The notes under the pieces were generated by a model, which worked only from the letters and a program-made list of their open reading frames with translations, searched no databases and was not told where the DNA came from. 64,000 bases of DNA from Hyalella azteca (Eukaryota; Arthropoda; Malacostraca; Amphipoda; Hyalellidae): assembly GCF_000764305.2 (NCBI RefSeq), contig NW_025939355.1:1-64000 (forward strand), read 5' to 3'. Positions 25,080-37,300 of this stretch are shown here, piece by piece. The position numbers and the translations under genes are program-made. Numbering within the stretch: position 1 is the first letter of the stretch; each line of letters starts with the position of its first letter.

Positions 25080-25320
25080 GCTTATTTATTACATTTATTC
25101 AGTTTATTAAAATTATTCAATTTATTTAATCTATTCAATTCATTCAATTTATTCAATTTATTTAATTTATTTAATTTATTCAATTTATTCAATTTATACA
25201 ATTTATTTAATTTATTCAATTTATTAAATTCGTTGAATTTATTTTATCCATTGAATACATTTAGTTCAATGAATTTATTTTATTTATTTAATTTTTTATA
25301 CCTATTCAATTTAGGTATTT
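25080..25320. repeat. Low-complexity ATTTATTCA-type repeat
   Basis: Imprecise repeats of ATTTATT with CAATTT, ending just before the possible acceptor of the clottable-protein start exon. Confidence 0.8.
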
Positions 25321-25358
25321 CAGATTTGGCTGACTCGTGATATCAGCTCGCTGCCATC

Positions 25359-28300
25359 ATGAAGTTGCTCACGCTGTTGCTGCTCGTCGGTGAGTTCCAT
25401 CTAGAAATATTTTTATTCTGAACATTAGCATCATGTTTAGACAATATCCCAGTCAGTTCTGGCAATCAAGATTTTTAAGATCGATAATTATGCATTCAGG
25501 CGCTTAAGAGCTGTTGAAAATGAAATGATTAACCAAAGCCTACGTGGCACATAGAGCAAACGTTAATTCAATCGTAAAATTATCGATTCATTTCGCGTTC
25601 CTAGTTGATCATTCGTTACTTGAACGCTACGTGGCTCTCACGGACCATGAAACAGCTCTCACGGACCATGAAACAGCTCTCACGGACCATGAGACAACTC
25701 TCACGGACCATGAGACAACTCTCACGGACCATGAGACAGCTCTCACGGACCATGAGACAGCTCTCACGGAAAACGCGCACGCAACAGTTCTCAGTTTTGC
25801 TCTCATGTATAAAAGAATCATGTGGTATTCTATTTTACTTTTTTATTTTTATTGAGGTCCTTCGTGTGTATCTTTAAAATGTGTACTGCCATTGACACCG
25901 AAATACATTAATTACTATTGCAGCGTATTCGAGAGCGTCCCAAACACCATGAACCTGCAGATAGGCTTCGCTTGTTCACTACGTACTCTTTCATTAAGCA
26001 ATTAATTGTCCCTTAGCTACACTTTTACGAGTGATTGCCAGCCGATTTTACATTGGTTACACTAGCTATTTCCCTGAAACCGTGCCACGTTAACATAAAA
26101 TATATATATTCTGTTCATCAAAAGACATCACGATCGAAATATTTTAATATTGCAGTTCATGGATTTTGTAACTTACGTACTTTTTCTCATCGTGAATGAG
26201 CTTCACTATTTAATTAGTAATAATTCCAAGATATCTAATTACAAGATCACCTTCTTCGGAGTAGATATTTCGGATAAAAAACTTGGCAAAACCACAAATA
26301 ATTGCTGTCATAAATCATTGTAAAGATTACACCGAGAATGATGGTTGTTTACGCCTATAGTTTATACTTTATAGGAATGCATTAATGGTCATACATATAC
26401 TCGCAGATTATTGACTACCACAGACGGCTATCAAGGCATCGGCTACCTTGGTACTGTTAATATTTCTAACCTTAGTGGCGACAGAAATTTGTACGGGGTG
26501 AATACGAGACCGAGAGTGCATATACAGACTGCCATACGCAGTGATCTCTGATTTCGTCAGGCTCGATGACAGACTTTTTAGCGGAATTTAAAAAAGGTTT
26601 ACAGTATAAACTTATTTTAAAGTATCAAACGGGAAAACTTCTAAATATACTCACATTTTTGTTCAAAATTTACTGGGGTTTTCTTTCAAATTTACATAGT
26701 TGTTACGGGTGTACGTTTTAGCAGTAGTAATTTTAATAGAATAATTCCGATAAATTTTATCACGGATAACGAAATAGAAACGTAAATATTGCTTCTGAAC
26801 TGGCAATGAAAATAGAAAAAAAACGCTTAAGCGAAGTTGATAATTGACATAGTAGGTAGTTCTTTTTTGGCACAAAACACATATCCCCCGCAAATTTCAG
26901 GCAAAATTTTCTCTTAAATCTTTAGTCTCTAGAAGTCATAAGTTAACCTTAACATTTTCTTCCCTCTGCCATGCATCTGTGAGGGGTTGCATTGTCCGCT
27001 GCAGTACCTGTACCACTTATTTTATAGCTTTAAAATCTTTTTTCATTCTCCACTGCGTGCCAGGCACATGCGCGGGACTGCAGTACCCGCTGCAGTACCT
27101 GTACCACTACCGCGCCAAAGTCTCCGCTGGAATACCAGAAATCAACCGCCATCAGAGCGCCAAGTCGAGCATCAGGGCCAACCTCAGGGTCTACGTCACG
27201 TCAGCCACTACCGTTGCTTTTAAAGTGAGTTTAAGTCCTATTGCTCGCTCGAAGGAGAAGTGAAAAATTAAATTTAAACGAAGGAAAGAATTTCTCAAAA
27301 TATGTCTAGGTTGAACCGCTGTTGGAATATAAATTCAACTAAAATTCCCGATAAATTCTACGGCAAATTTAGAGAAACTCGAATATTGAACAGATTGAAT
27401 ACTACAGTTCAAAATGATCCAGTTCTAATAAAGTTTCTTATCTGCTGCTCTCTCAGCTGGAAGACGTCGAATATTCCGACTGTCACGTCTGTCGGGAATG
27501 CACTTCTGATCCTGAATACATCGCAGCTTTTGAAGAGCCTGCGTCACTATTGGGCCGACATGCCTTCGGTATCAACGAAGTGAGTTAATTCTCATCATGT
27601 AGATGTCTCTTAAAGGATTTAAATCTGAACATTGAAACATATTGATGTGCATAACAAGTTTAATCAAAATTATATGAATTATAATAAATTTCATTTTTTT
27701 ATTCATTTAGTTTCCTGAACAGCTACTTTCGATAGCAGAAAGATGGGACTCGACCTCGAATAACCTACTTCTAACGTACCACACTAACTTTTTCCAAATG
27801 CGGTATCAAATTTAGGAAGTATTTTTTATTAAGTACTTGAAGTTTCATGATTATTAGCAACCGTCACACCGAGAGAAATGTATTTGATATTTGAACGCCG
27901 AGGTTATTTATTACAAAATACGCTTCGAATTGAAGATATCTGATTTGCCAACGATTGCTCGATCAGGAAATTAAAGTGTGAAATTCACATGCCTCTCAAT
28001 TTCTATGTTTAGAATACGAAAGCTAACAAGGTATTGAATATTTTTGGTCAGGAAATCAAAGTGCGAAATTCACATGACTCTCAATTTCTATGTTTAGAAT
28101 ACGAAAGCTAACAAGGTATTGAATATTTTTGGTCAGGAAATCAAAGTGCGAAATTCACATGACTCTCAATTTCTATGTTTAGAATACGAAAGGTAATAAA
28201 GTACTGAATATTTTTGGTCAGGAAATTAAAGTGCGAAATTCACATGCCTCTCAATTTATATGTTTAGAATACGAATGCTAATAAAGTAATGAACATTTTT

Positions 28301-31300
28301 TAGCGAGGGCACTTCGTGCACCACGCAGGCGAGAGGGCATGGGTTCTGAACTTCTACAAAAGCATCGTTGGTTTGTTCAACATTTCTCCCCTGCGCAATA
28401 CTTTCTTCGGCACCCACAACGGCACGCGCGCTGGAGCCTACAACGACTTTGAGCAAACCGTAATGGGGACCTGCAAGACAACGTCAGTTGGGACCTGCAA
28501 GATTGAGCAATTTTTCTTCATTTCCTAAGATTATTTGAAAGAAACTGAAAAAAATGGCACACCAAAATGTGTACAATAACTTTTCGCGTTTAATTTACAA
28601 TGTATTAATTCCTACTTCAACTCCACAGGTACACGGAACACAAACTGTCCGGCGTGGCATTGGCGCAATATTCGCTGTTCGTACGCGAACACATCACCGG
28701 AGACCGACAGCTGAACAACACCTGCGCTGCTCCTCTAGTAGCCAAATTACCCCCAGGCAGGAAGGCTCGCTCTGTCAGTGGTAGGAAGACCACTAAGACC
28801 TCGGTAACCTCGCCCCTCACCAGATGCGATCTGCCAAGAATTAACCGAACTGTCACTCGCGTAGTCCGGTCCGTCAACCTCGAGGAATGCGTCGACCGAG
28901 TGGAGCATCAGGTGAAAACGCTGGCATTTTAATATTATTTAATTAAACGAACTATATAATATAATATAAACGAACTTTAATATTATTTAATTAATTAATA
29001 TATTTAATTAAACGAACAAAGGGGTATATTCGCCGCCTTTTTCGAAATTATAATGTCATTATTTCAGCTTCAAGTATTCTTTGTCTTATATAATAATTGT
29101 CTTATGCACCTGCTGCCTAGCAATCGCGTTGGAATACGAATCGCAACCGAGTTCGGTCGCACCCCACATATTATGAATTCATGTAAATTCTCCGGTATTT
29201 TGATATCTCTGGCTTTTCCAAATGCAATTTCTCAATACCTGTTTGAGCATTGACCAAAGTTAGAAATTGAATACAGTCATTAAATTTAACATATTACTCT
29301 TTGATTCTCTTACTCATATAACACGACTCAGAACAAATGCACACGAAGACAGTTTCAAAATAAAGAATTTAATGAAAGAAAAATGATAAAGTATATTCTT
29401 ATGTTAAATTGCACATTGATCCATAGGTTTTTTTTAGTTAATTTAAGTCGTATGAACTTTTTTAAATTTAGACAGTACTGGGAATTTCGATTTCGAATAT
29501 TTCGAAATTCAAACTTCAGCGCCGACAATTCTGTACTAAATTCAAACAGTTACCCTTTCATACAATTTGGAGAGACTAGTATTCAGATGTAAGGAAAATA
29601 TCAAACAAAATCATCGCGTATTTCATACTTATATTAAATAACAATTTGATGTGTTAAATTCTAAAAAATTCATACATATCAACAAGCAATAATTTATAAT
29701 TTAGCTCTGATGCGAGTGAAAACTTGTCTGACTTTTTGTTATTTCACACTTGTTGTTTGCAATTTCGAAACATTTTGTAAGTGAAAATCCCCACTTCAGC
29801 ACACGATGGGCAGCAGCTGCAACCTGGGAGAAGATCAGTGCGAGAACCTGTACTCCCGCAGCAGCAACGGCATTTTCTACATCAGGGGCGACCACAGCGG
29901 CATGAGGCTCGAGAAAGCCAAAGTCAAGGGAGCGATCGTCGTCAGTCCCTTCGGTTATGAGACTGAACATTTGCAGACCGTCACCTGGCAGGTGCGAGAA
30001 AAGCAATAATAAATTTAAATTGATACGCATAAATGTAGATTGATATGCATAAATTTCAATTGATAAGCATAAATGTAAATTGATACACATGAATGTAAAT
30101 TGATACGCATAAATGTAATTGATACGCATAAATGTAATTGATACGCATAAGTGTTCATAGATACGCATAAATGTTCATAGATACGCATAAATGTCAATTG
30201 ACACGCAAAAATGTCAATTGATACGCATAAATGTAGATTGATATGCATACATTTCAATTTATGCGCATAAATGTAAATTGATACGCATAAATGTCAATAA
30301 TTTGATATGCATGCGTGCATACGAGTAATTTTTCGATCAGCCGTGATATTTCCAGAGCGTAACAAATAATTTTTAATTCAAGCCCATGTGGACGCCAATA
30401 TGCAGAACAATTTGATACTATATTCTTTAATTTAAACGTGACTGAATAAAAGATTTATGAATACATATCCTCTAATCGAATAATTATGAGAAAGCAGGCA
30501 GCTTTCGGAAACTTGATACTATTTGAACGATATTTATACAAAAGTTCCCCAAGAAATTTTCAGATTAATTGAGACACGACCTCATATTCATCTTTGAACT
30601 TGAGCCCTCATGTAAGTTCCATAGCGATATTTCATACACGTTCAATGAAATGATCTGCACCCCTGACCTCAGCTCTCATATTAAATGAAATTTGATTGGA
30701 CATTTATTTTTATTTAATTTTTGCATTATCAATAAGTTAACTTTCGCTTTTATCCAAATATGATCTCTATCTATCTCTCTACATTATCTTACATGAATAT
30801 CAATTATTAAAAACAGTCGGTACCTCACATCAAATTTTAAATGTAACAGAAATTGGCGCTGGTCTCTGTAGAGGCTCTACCATCGACTCCACCCGACTGT
30901 TCGCGCGGGACGTGTGTTGAAGACACACAAATGACGTACACCCTCACCGTCCCATACACTGAAGACTATGTCTCTGCCTACAAGTGGGCACGTCCTGGCA
31001 GCATGGTAAGCTAAACTATCTTCTATAATGATGTAATATAATAATAATATAATACTATGTTGTTTATGACAATAATACTTGTACTATAATATTGTACAGG
31101 AAAAATTAGGCAAGGCAATACAATTCTTATTATAATAATATTGAAATGAAGACATTGTTGCTTTAAATTAGTCTCAACCTTAGCTTGCAGCCTGTTGAGC
31201 TATCGTACTCATTTTTTACAGTTCATATTTGATATTTTGATACCTCCGGCAGCTGGCATTTCATTTCAAGCTTAAATAACTGAGATGAAAATGGTGAAGA

Positions 31301-34300
31301 TACTGCGACCTAAGACGATGATAATAACAGTTAATTTTTTTTAATGTATTCTAAAAAAATAATTATGTCTTTGCAGAAAAAGACAATACAAGAAATAACT
31401 GGAGCTTTCGTAGATGCTGCCGGTCAAAAAAAGAATGAGGTATGTACAAAAGACCCCATCAATTTTCCAAGTATGAGCAGAAGAATAAATTTCAGAATGT
31501 ATGACACGCTTGTCTAGATTTCTCTTAAGCCCAATTAGTTTTAGAATTGTTTGGAATTAACGGTGTACACCCTCTGTATTTTCGGACAGTACGTATTGTA
31601 TAATCTGCTAATTTAGAATGTTAGCGCCAGAATTAACATTAAATTCAACTATTTAAATAAAGTGGTAGCTAAATTGGCATACCCGAGCTCAAACTTTCTG
31701 CAGGTCTCTGCCCAGAGTATAATTCACCCAAAGCTTTAAGTTCGGCTCTAGGACAACTATATTAAGTTCGGTATGACTCGGCCAGCCCAACTCTCATCAT
31801 AAAGTCAATAGTTGGTGTAAAAAAGTATTAATGTCACTTATTTGCTTAAATCGCAAGTTGACTAAAAATTTAAAAGCAAAGAACAGTCCACAAAAATTCA
31901 TATCTTTATAGAAAACGTTTCGGAGTCCAGCTCCATCGTCAGTTCGTGGAATCTAGAACATACATAGAAAGTCACAAGTTAATACAATTGAAAGCACAGA
32001 ACACAATTAGAACAAGATTCTACGAACTGACGATGGAGCTGGACTCCGAAACGTTTTCTATAAAGATATGAATTTTTGTGGACTATTCTTTGCTTTTAAA
32101 TTTTTAGTCAACTTGGTGTAAAAATATTCATACCAGTCAGCGATTTCGATCGGAAAAATAAGCAGACCAAGAATAACTCTAACCAGCGAGTCTCCACCCA
32201 GATGGCATTAGGTTAGGGGCTCTTTTGAGAGTCCAGCCTCCTAACCAAAAATTCATTCACATATTTTTTCATAATGTTTCAATATATACTACAAATAATA
32301 TTAAAATGATAGACAGTATTACTTCTTAAATGTTATTATTGATCTTTATTACCGAAATCTCCAGCAACGAGTTGCTGGTCTCATCCACGAAGTCGCAGCG
32401 GCAATGGCTACAGGAAGACTCGAGGCGACTGCACGCGCGACTTTGCTTCTCAATTACGCCACGTATCTCATGTACGACTTCACCGCTGATGAACTGCTCA
32501 ACGTAATGGCATTGATCCCACCAGCAGAATTGTGAGTCAATAATAGGAAGTGCTTGAAGATTATCAGTATAAAACAATAAATCTTTTTTGCGCATTTTCT
32601 CATTTATGGAAAAAATGCACTAGTGTGCTCGCCATGTCCGTCTGTCTGTCTGTCCGTCTGTCTGTCCGTCTGTCCGTCCGTCTGTCCGTGACCTCAAGTT
32701 TTCGTCGACGAGAAAATGCGCTCTCTGTCACTCACTGCAGTGAGTACTGAGTTATATTTTTTTTCTTGTTTGTGAACTATACAATTTTAAATAAATTACC
32801 GTGTCTATTGCTCACGTCAAAGATACATCATAATAGCATGTAGGGATTTACGTGTTATATTATCAGAGGTTGACTTTCACGGTACAATTTTGGTTTTGAA
32901 TAAAGGGATGGGAAACATCAATTAAACATCTGCATCCTTTCATTTTTCATATTCGTAACGAGACAATTCTAAAATCTAAATCTCGAGTAGTGATAAAAAT
33001 CGAGACAAAAAATTATATACTTTTATTGGAAACCCGGGGTGGTACGGAGATGACTCGAGATATGCGAGACAAAACAGGAGCTTCATAAATTTCCCGGAAT
33101 TGAAAACATAAAGAAACGGAATTTATCGATGCGTAACAGGCCGAACGAGACGTATAAGTTAATTCTTAACGTAAAATATATTTGATGCATTTTTAGCGCA
33201 TTTTCTCATTTCTGGAAAAAATGTCCTACTGTGCTCGTCATGTCCGTCCGTCTTTCCGTGACTTCACGTTTTTATCGACGAGAAAATGCGCTCTCTGTCA
33301 CTCACTGCAGTGAGTACTGAGTTATATTTTTTAGATATTCAGATATTCTTTCAACTGTTACAATGATCAGGCAATCCCGCAAGCGATGTATTATCTTCAA
33401 CGTATCTTTCTTACATCTCCAAAAAAGTCGCGAAATATTGCATATTTTTGTATATATACGGGAGACTTTTCGATACATTTAGAGTCGAGTTTTACATTTA
33501 TCTATAAAGAATTCACATACATTATTTTGGAAAACTATTGTATTTATTAATATTTAATAACCACTGTGTATTGTGTGATAAAAAGATATTTCGCCCGTCA
33601 AACATCGGTAAGTCTGCCCATTAACATTACTACCAAATTGCCCATTAATATTACTACGAAATTGGCCATTAACATTTCTACCAAATTGTTGCGAAATGTC
33701 GCCAAGTCTGCCATTGCGCATTAATATATAATACAGGTTTTAACTTGTTAATCATTGATAAGCGAGCTGGCAATTACTTGTTTTGCTTCGAATTGTTTTG
33801 GCAAGTCTTATTTTATAACCGTCTTTCAACTTTTAATAACCTCTGGGATACGATTTTCTAATTGTGCAGCGGAATACTTGAATTCATAACTTATCCCGAG
33901 ATAACAATACGAGGTTGAGCATCAATTTTCTTAATAAATATAATTTTCTATTTACGTTAATAATGTTGCAGTTTACCAATAAATATCGGGGTTTCAAAAA
34001 GTATTCAATCTCGAATGTCTCACGTAGACACATGCCACTCAAGCTCAATGTCATGTTTATTAGCTAAACAAAAATAAACAAACAACTAATCAACTATTTC
34101 TTCGAAATTGGCTACCAAATAAAATTATTCTTCCCATTACTATAAAAGTTATATTCTCGTAATATATGAAATCAGTGACAAGGAATTTTTCCCAGTGATC
34201 GATTCATAGGTGCCTATTGGAGAATTCTTTGGGCTAAAATCTGCCGGAAACATTAGACGGACACATAAATTTAATTTTAATTTTGGTTACACATCTAAAA

Positions 34301-37300
34301 ATAATATTATTGCATCAAAATGCACTTATATTAATTGATTTTATCAGAGGTAAATGAAGTAATTTTTGTGCAGTGATTTGTTCTACGGTGTAATCGGTGA
34401 ACTGGGCACCCAGCCTGCGGTGACGCTCTTCTTGCAGGCGTTGAAGGACAACCGCGTGTCAGCCTTCAGACAAGTCGTCTTCTCGGGCTCCCTCAACAAC
34501 AACCTTAAGACGACCAATGCTCTCAAGCCTGTCATGGTCAGCTAAAATACGGCATATTATTGACTATTGTAGGGTTTCAGATACAGAAAATTAATTATAC
34601 GTTCAGGCTTAGAAGTGTAGAAAGTTGCATAGGAAATTGTTAATTTAACAGATCACAATTAAATATTTTTCATAGGGAGTCGGATAACTATCATGGTTGA
34701 ATGAAGCGAAAAGCGTATTTTTTCGTTGCATGCAGGTTCTGTAATACCACATTGGTCAAAATGGATTAGCAAAACTAAATTTTTAAGACTTATTATTCGT
34801 GCTCGTTTCTTTACTCCTTCTATTATTTTATGAAGTTATTTTGTTATTTTAAATTGAATGAACCTAACTCGATTCCATTCCTAATATTTGAAAGTGTCAT
34901 TGGAATTTTGCATGCCATTTTTCCTGGACAGTTCTTAGTATAAAATTTATTTTGTGGGAGGTGTTTGCTAATGCGTTGCGCACTGTTACGCATTTTTCAT
35001 TTAACCACATAAATTGTTTTCGCTCTCTTCCAGGATTATGTTCTCAGCCAGAACATCGACGCCAAGCCATTCTCGACATCTCAATCGCTGTTGAACCTCG
35101 CCTCGTTGGTGCATCGTCTTTGCCTTGGGACGAGCGGTCGCAACGACTCCTTCACTCACTTCGCCAAACAGCAGTGCCGACGTGACCAGATCCTTGAGAT
35201 CTTACAGAGGACCCTCATTGACAGACTCTCGGTAATAACTCAATGCTATACAATAGCAATATAACACTAAAGCTCTATAACAAATTTACGTAACACGCAT
35301 TCTAATTCATATTAGTTATTCATTTTTATCTTATCTGCCAACAATACTTTTAAGGCATTAGCAAAATTAAAGCTATCATCTCGTAGTTTTGGAAATATTT
35401 CTGAGTTACCACTCGCCTGTGCTCCGTTTCAAATTCATGCTACTTCGACAGTATGACCAGTTAATCAAACTCCGCTCATAGGCATCATTTCTTAGTTACA
35501 TGTGGTGAGTTGATTAATTCACCAACATTCATATTTTGAACTTGCGTAACAATGACAACAACAATTATAATGCCTTACAGAATTCCACCAAGTTCTGGAA
35601 GCAAATGGTTTACGTGAAAGCTCTGGTCAACCTGAAGACGGTTGAGTCGACCAACGCCCTGCTGCCGTACGCCCTCGGCAGGAGGCAGTGCGACACTCAA
35701 GTTCGAGCTTTGGCCCTCGAGGCCCTGGCGAGCTGGAACGCCCCGAGTGGCCGACATCAGACGAAGGTAATCAGTAATCACTGTTTCTTAACAGCAGTAG
35801 CGAGTGAACCTTTTAGATAATGATAGGATTAGTTTCTATAAACCATCAATTGCAGTGATTTGCTGATGTGAGAAGAACTCCGTTATTTCAGAGCAGTCAT
35901 GAAAGTCTGCTGACTTCACTACTAAATTGTCAAATTGTTTCAGATCACTTTGATATTATTGGACATCTTCGAAAACCCTGCCGAACATCCGACCCTGAGG
36001 GCGCGTGCATTAGCTTTCCTCTCCTCGTGGCCTCTGACGTCGGCAGCTTGGACGCGCCTGGCGCTGGCCACAAAAATGTCTGGCCTGAGAGATCTTTCTG
36101 CACTCACCTACTCGCTTATCAAGACTACTTCTGAATACCAGCATCCCGAGGCCATCAGGATGTGAGTGACATATGTAAACTAGCAATTTAAATATTTATA
36201 AAGATTGATCATAGCTAAACATCGTACATTCTTCATTGTGTGCTGTGAATTCTTTGGAGTGGAAGGTTCCTCCATACTTTCTAATTCCCGCAATTTTTCA
36301 GGTAACATATTGAAGGAGATTTCAAAATATATACTCCACATAATTCAGAATTGAGATTATCTACTAAAAAAGCTCTCTCGTCAATGCCTAACTTTGATCG
36401 CTGTCTAGGTTTCACATTAATAAATCACGAGGGCACGTACAAATTTTGCGTAACGTAAGTGGTTTTTTTTTTTCACAGGCGTCAGCTTGCGCAGCACGCA
36501 CTCTCGCTTGCGAAGCCCAGCAGCGCGGCTGAACGCTACTCGGCCTTCAAGTCTTGGTACCGCTACTGCTTCTCTTCTCAGGTACTGCCAACTAAAAATT
36601 AAAATAAAATTTAAAAATTTGAAGTGTTCAAATTAAAGTAAGAAGAACGAGTTTATAATTTGTGGACTAAAAAAAGATTTACAAGTATAAACACTTGAAT
36701 TATAGCCCACCAGGCACCTGGCATTGAAACAACTGCGTTCAAACTTTATTGGTCGGAACTAATTTATCGTCAACGTTGATTCAAGGCCGTTTTTTTGTTG
36801 TGTGATATCTCCATCCCTGTATCATCAATGCAATGATAATTCACCAGCACATCACTCTGTGTATGAGCGGATTAAAATTGGAGTAACAGATTTTAAAAAC
36901 CGATCATAAATAATGGAAGAATTACTATGTATTATATGTATGGAACGAGATGATTTTCCGTCCAGTGATGCCTTCTAAGAAAGGCTCACTAATTAGTACA
37001 AAAATAAAAATTTCGTGCCGTGTGAAATTTTAATACTTTTACTGAAAGTTTCATTATAAATTCTCCTACACTTGAGTATTTCTACAATTAATGTATTTTT
37101 TGTATCACGTCGATCCAACATATGAAACTTAAAAATATTTGCTGGCATTCGTACCGTAACCGGATAATTTATAAGAAGATTTTTTTAAATGAACCTTTCT
37201 TTACACGATTTTTGAGAAAATTAATTTATCGCTTCACAATATTGTGTACTCATTTTGAATTGACAAAAAATCTTCTAAATTAACTTCGCCTGTTAATTGC

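Noticed and set aside
25544..25877. Repetitive peptides with a seven-residue period
   Set aside because: Artefact of the 21-bp tandem repeat in intron 1 of the clottable-protein gene; open in several frames at once.
29701..30257. Long minus-strand open frame of 155 codons
   Set aside because: It is the antisense of exon 6 joined to the 20-bp repeat; the plus-strand exon keeps the gene's frame and is the real coding strand.
31854..32115. A complete, active hammerhead ribozyme
   Set aside because: The core motifs are present but I could not pair helix I around a proper cleavage triplet; within the element the core pairs with its own inverse copy instead.
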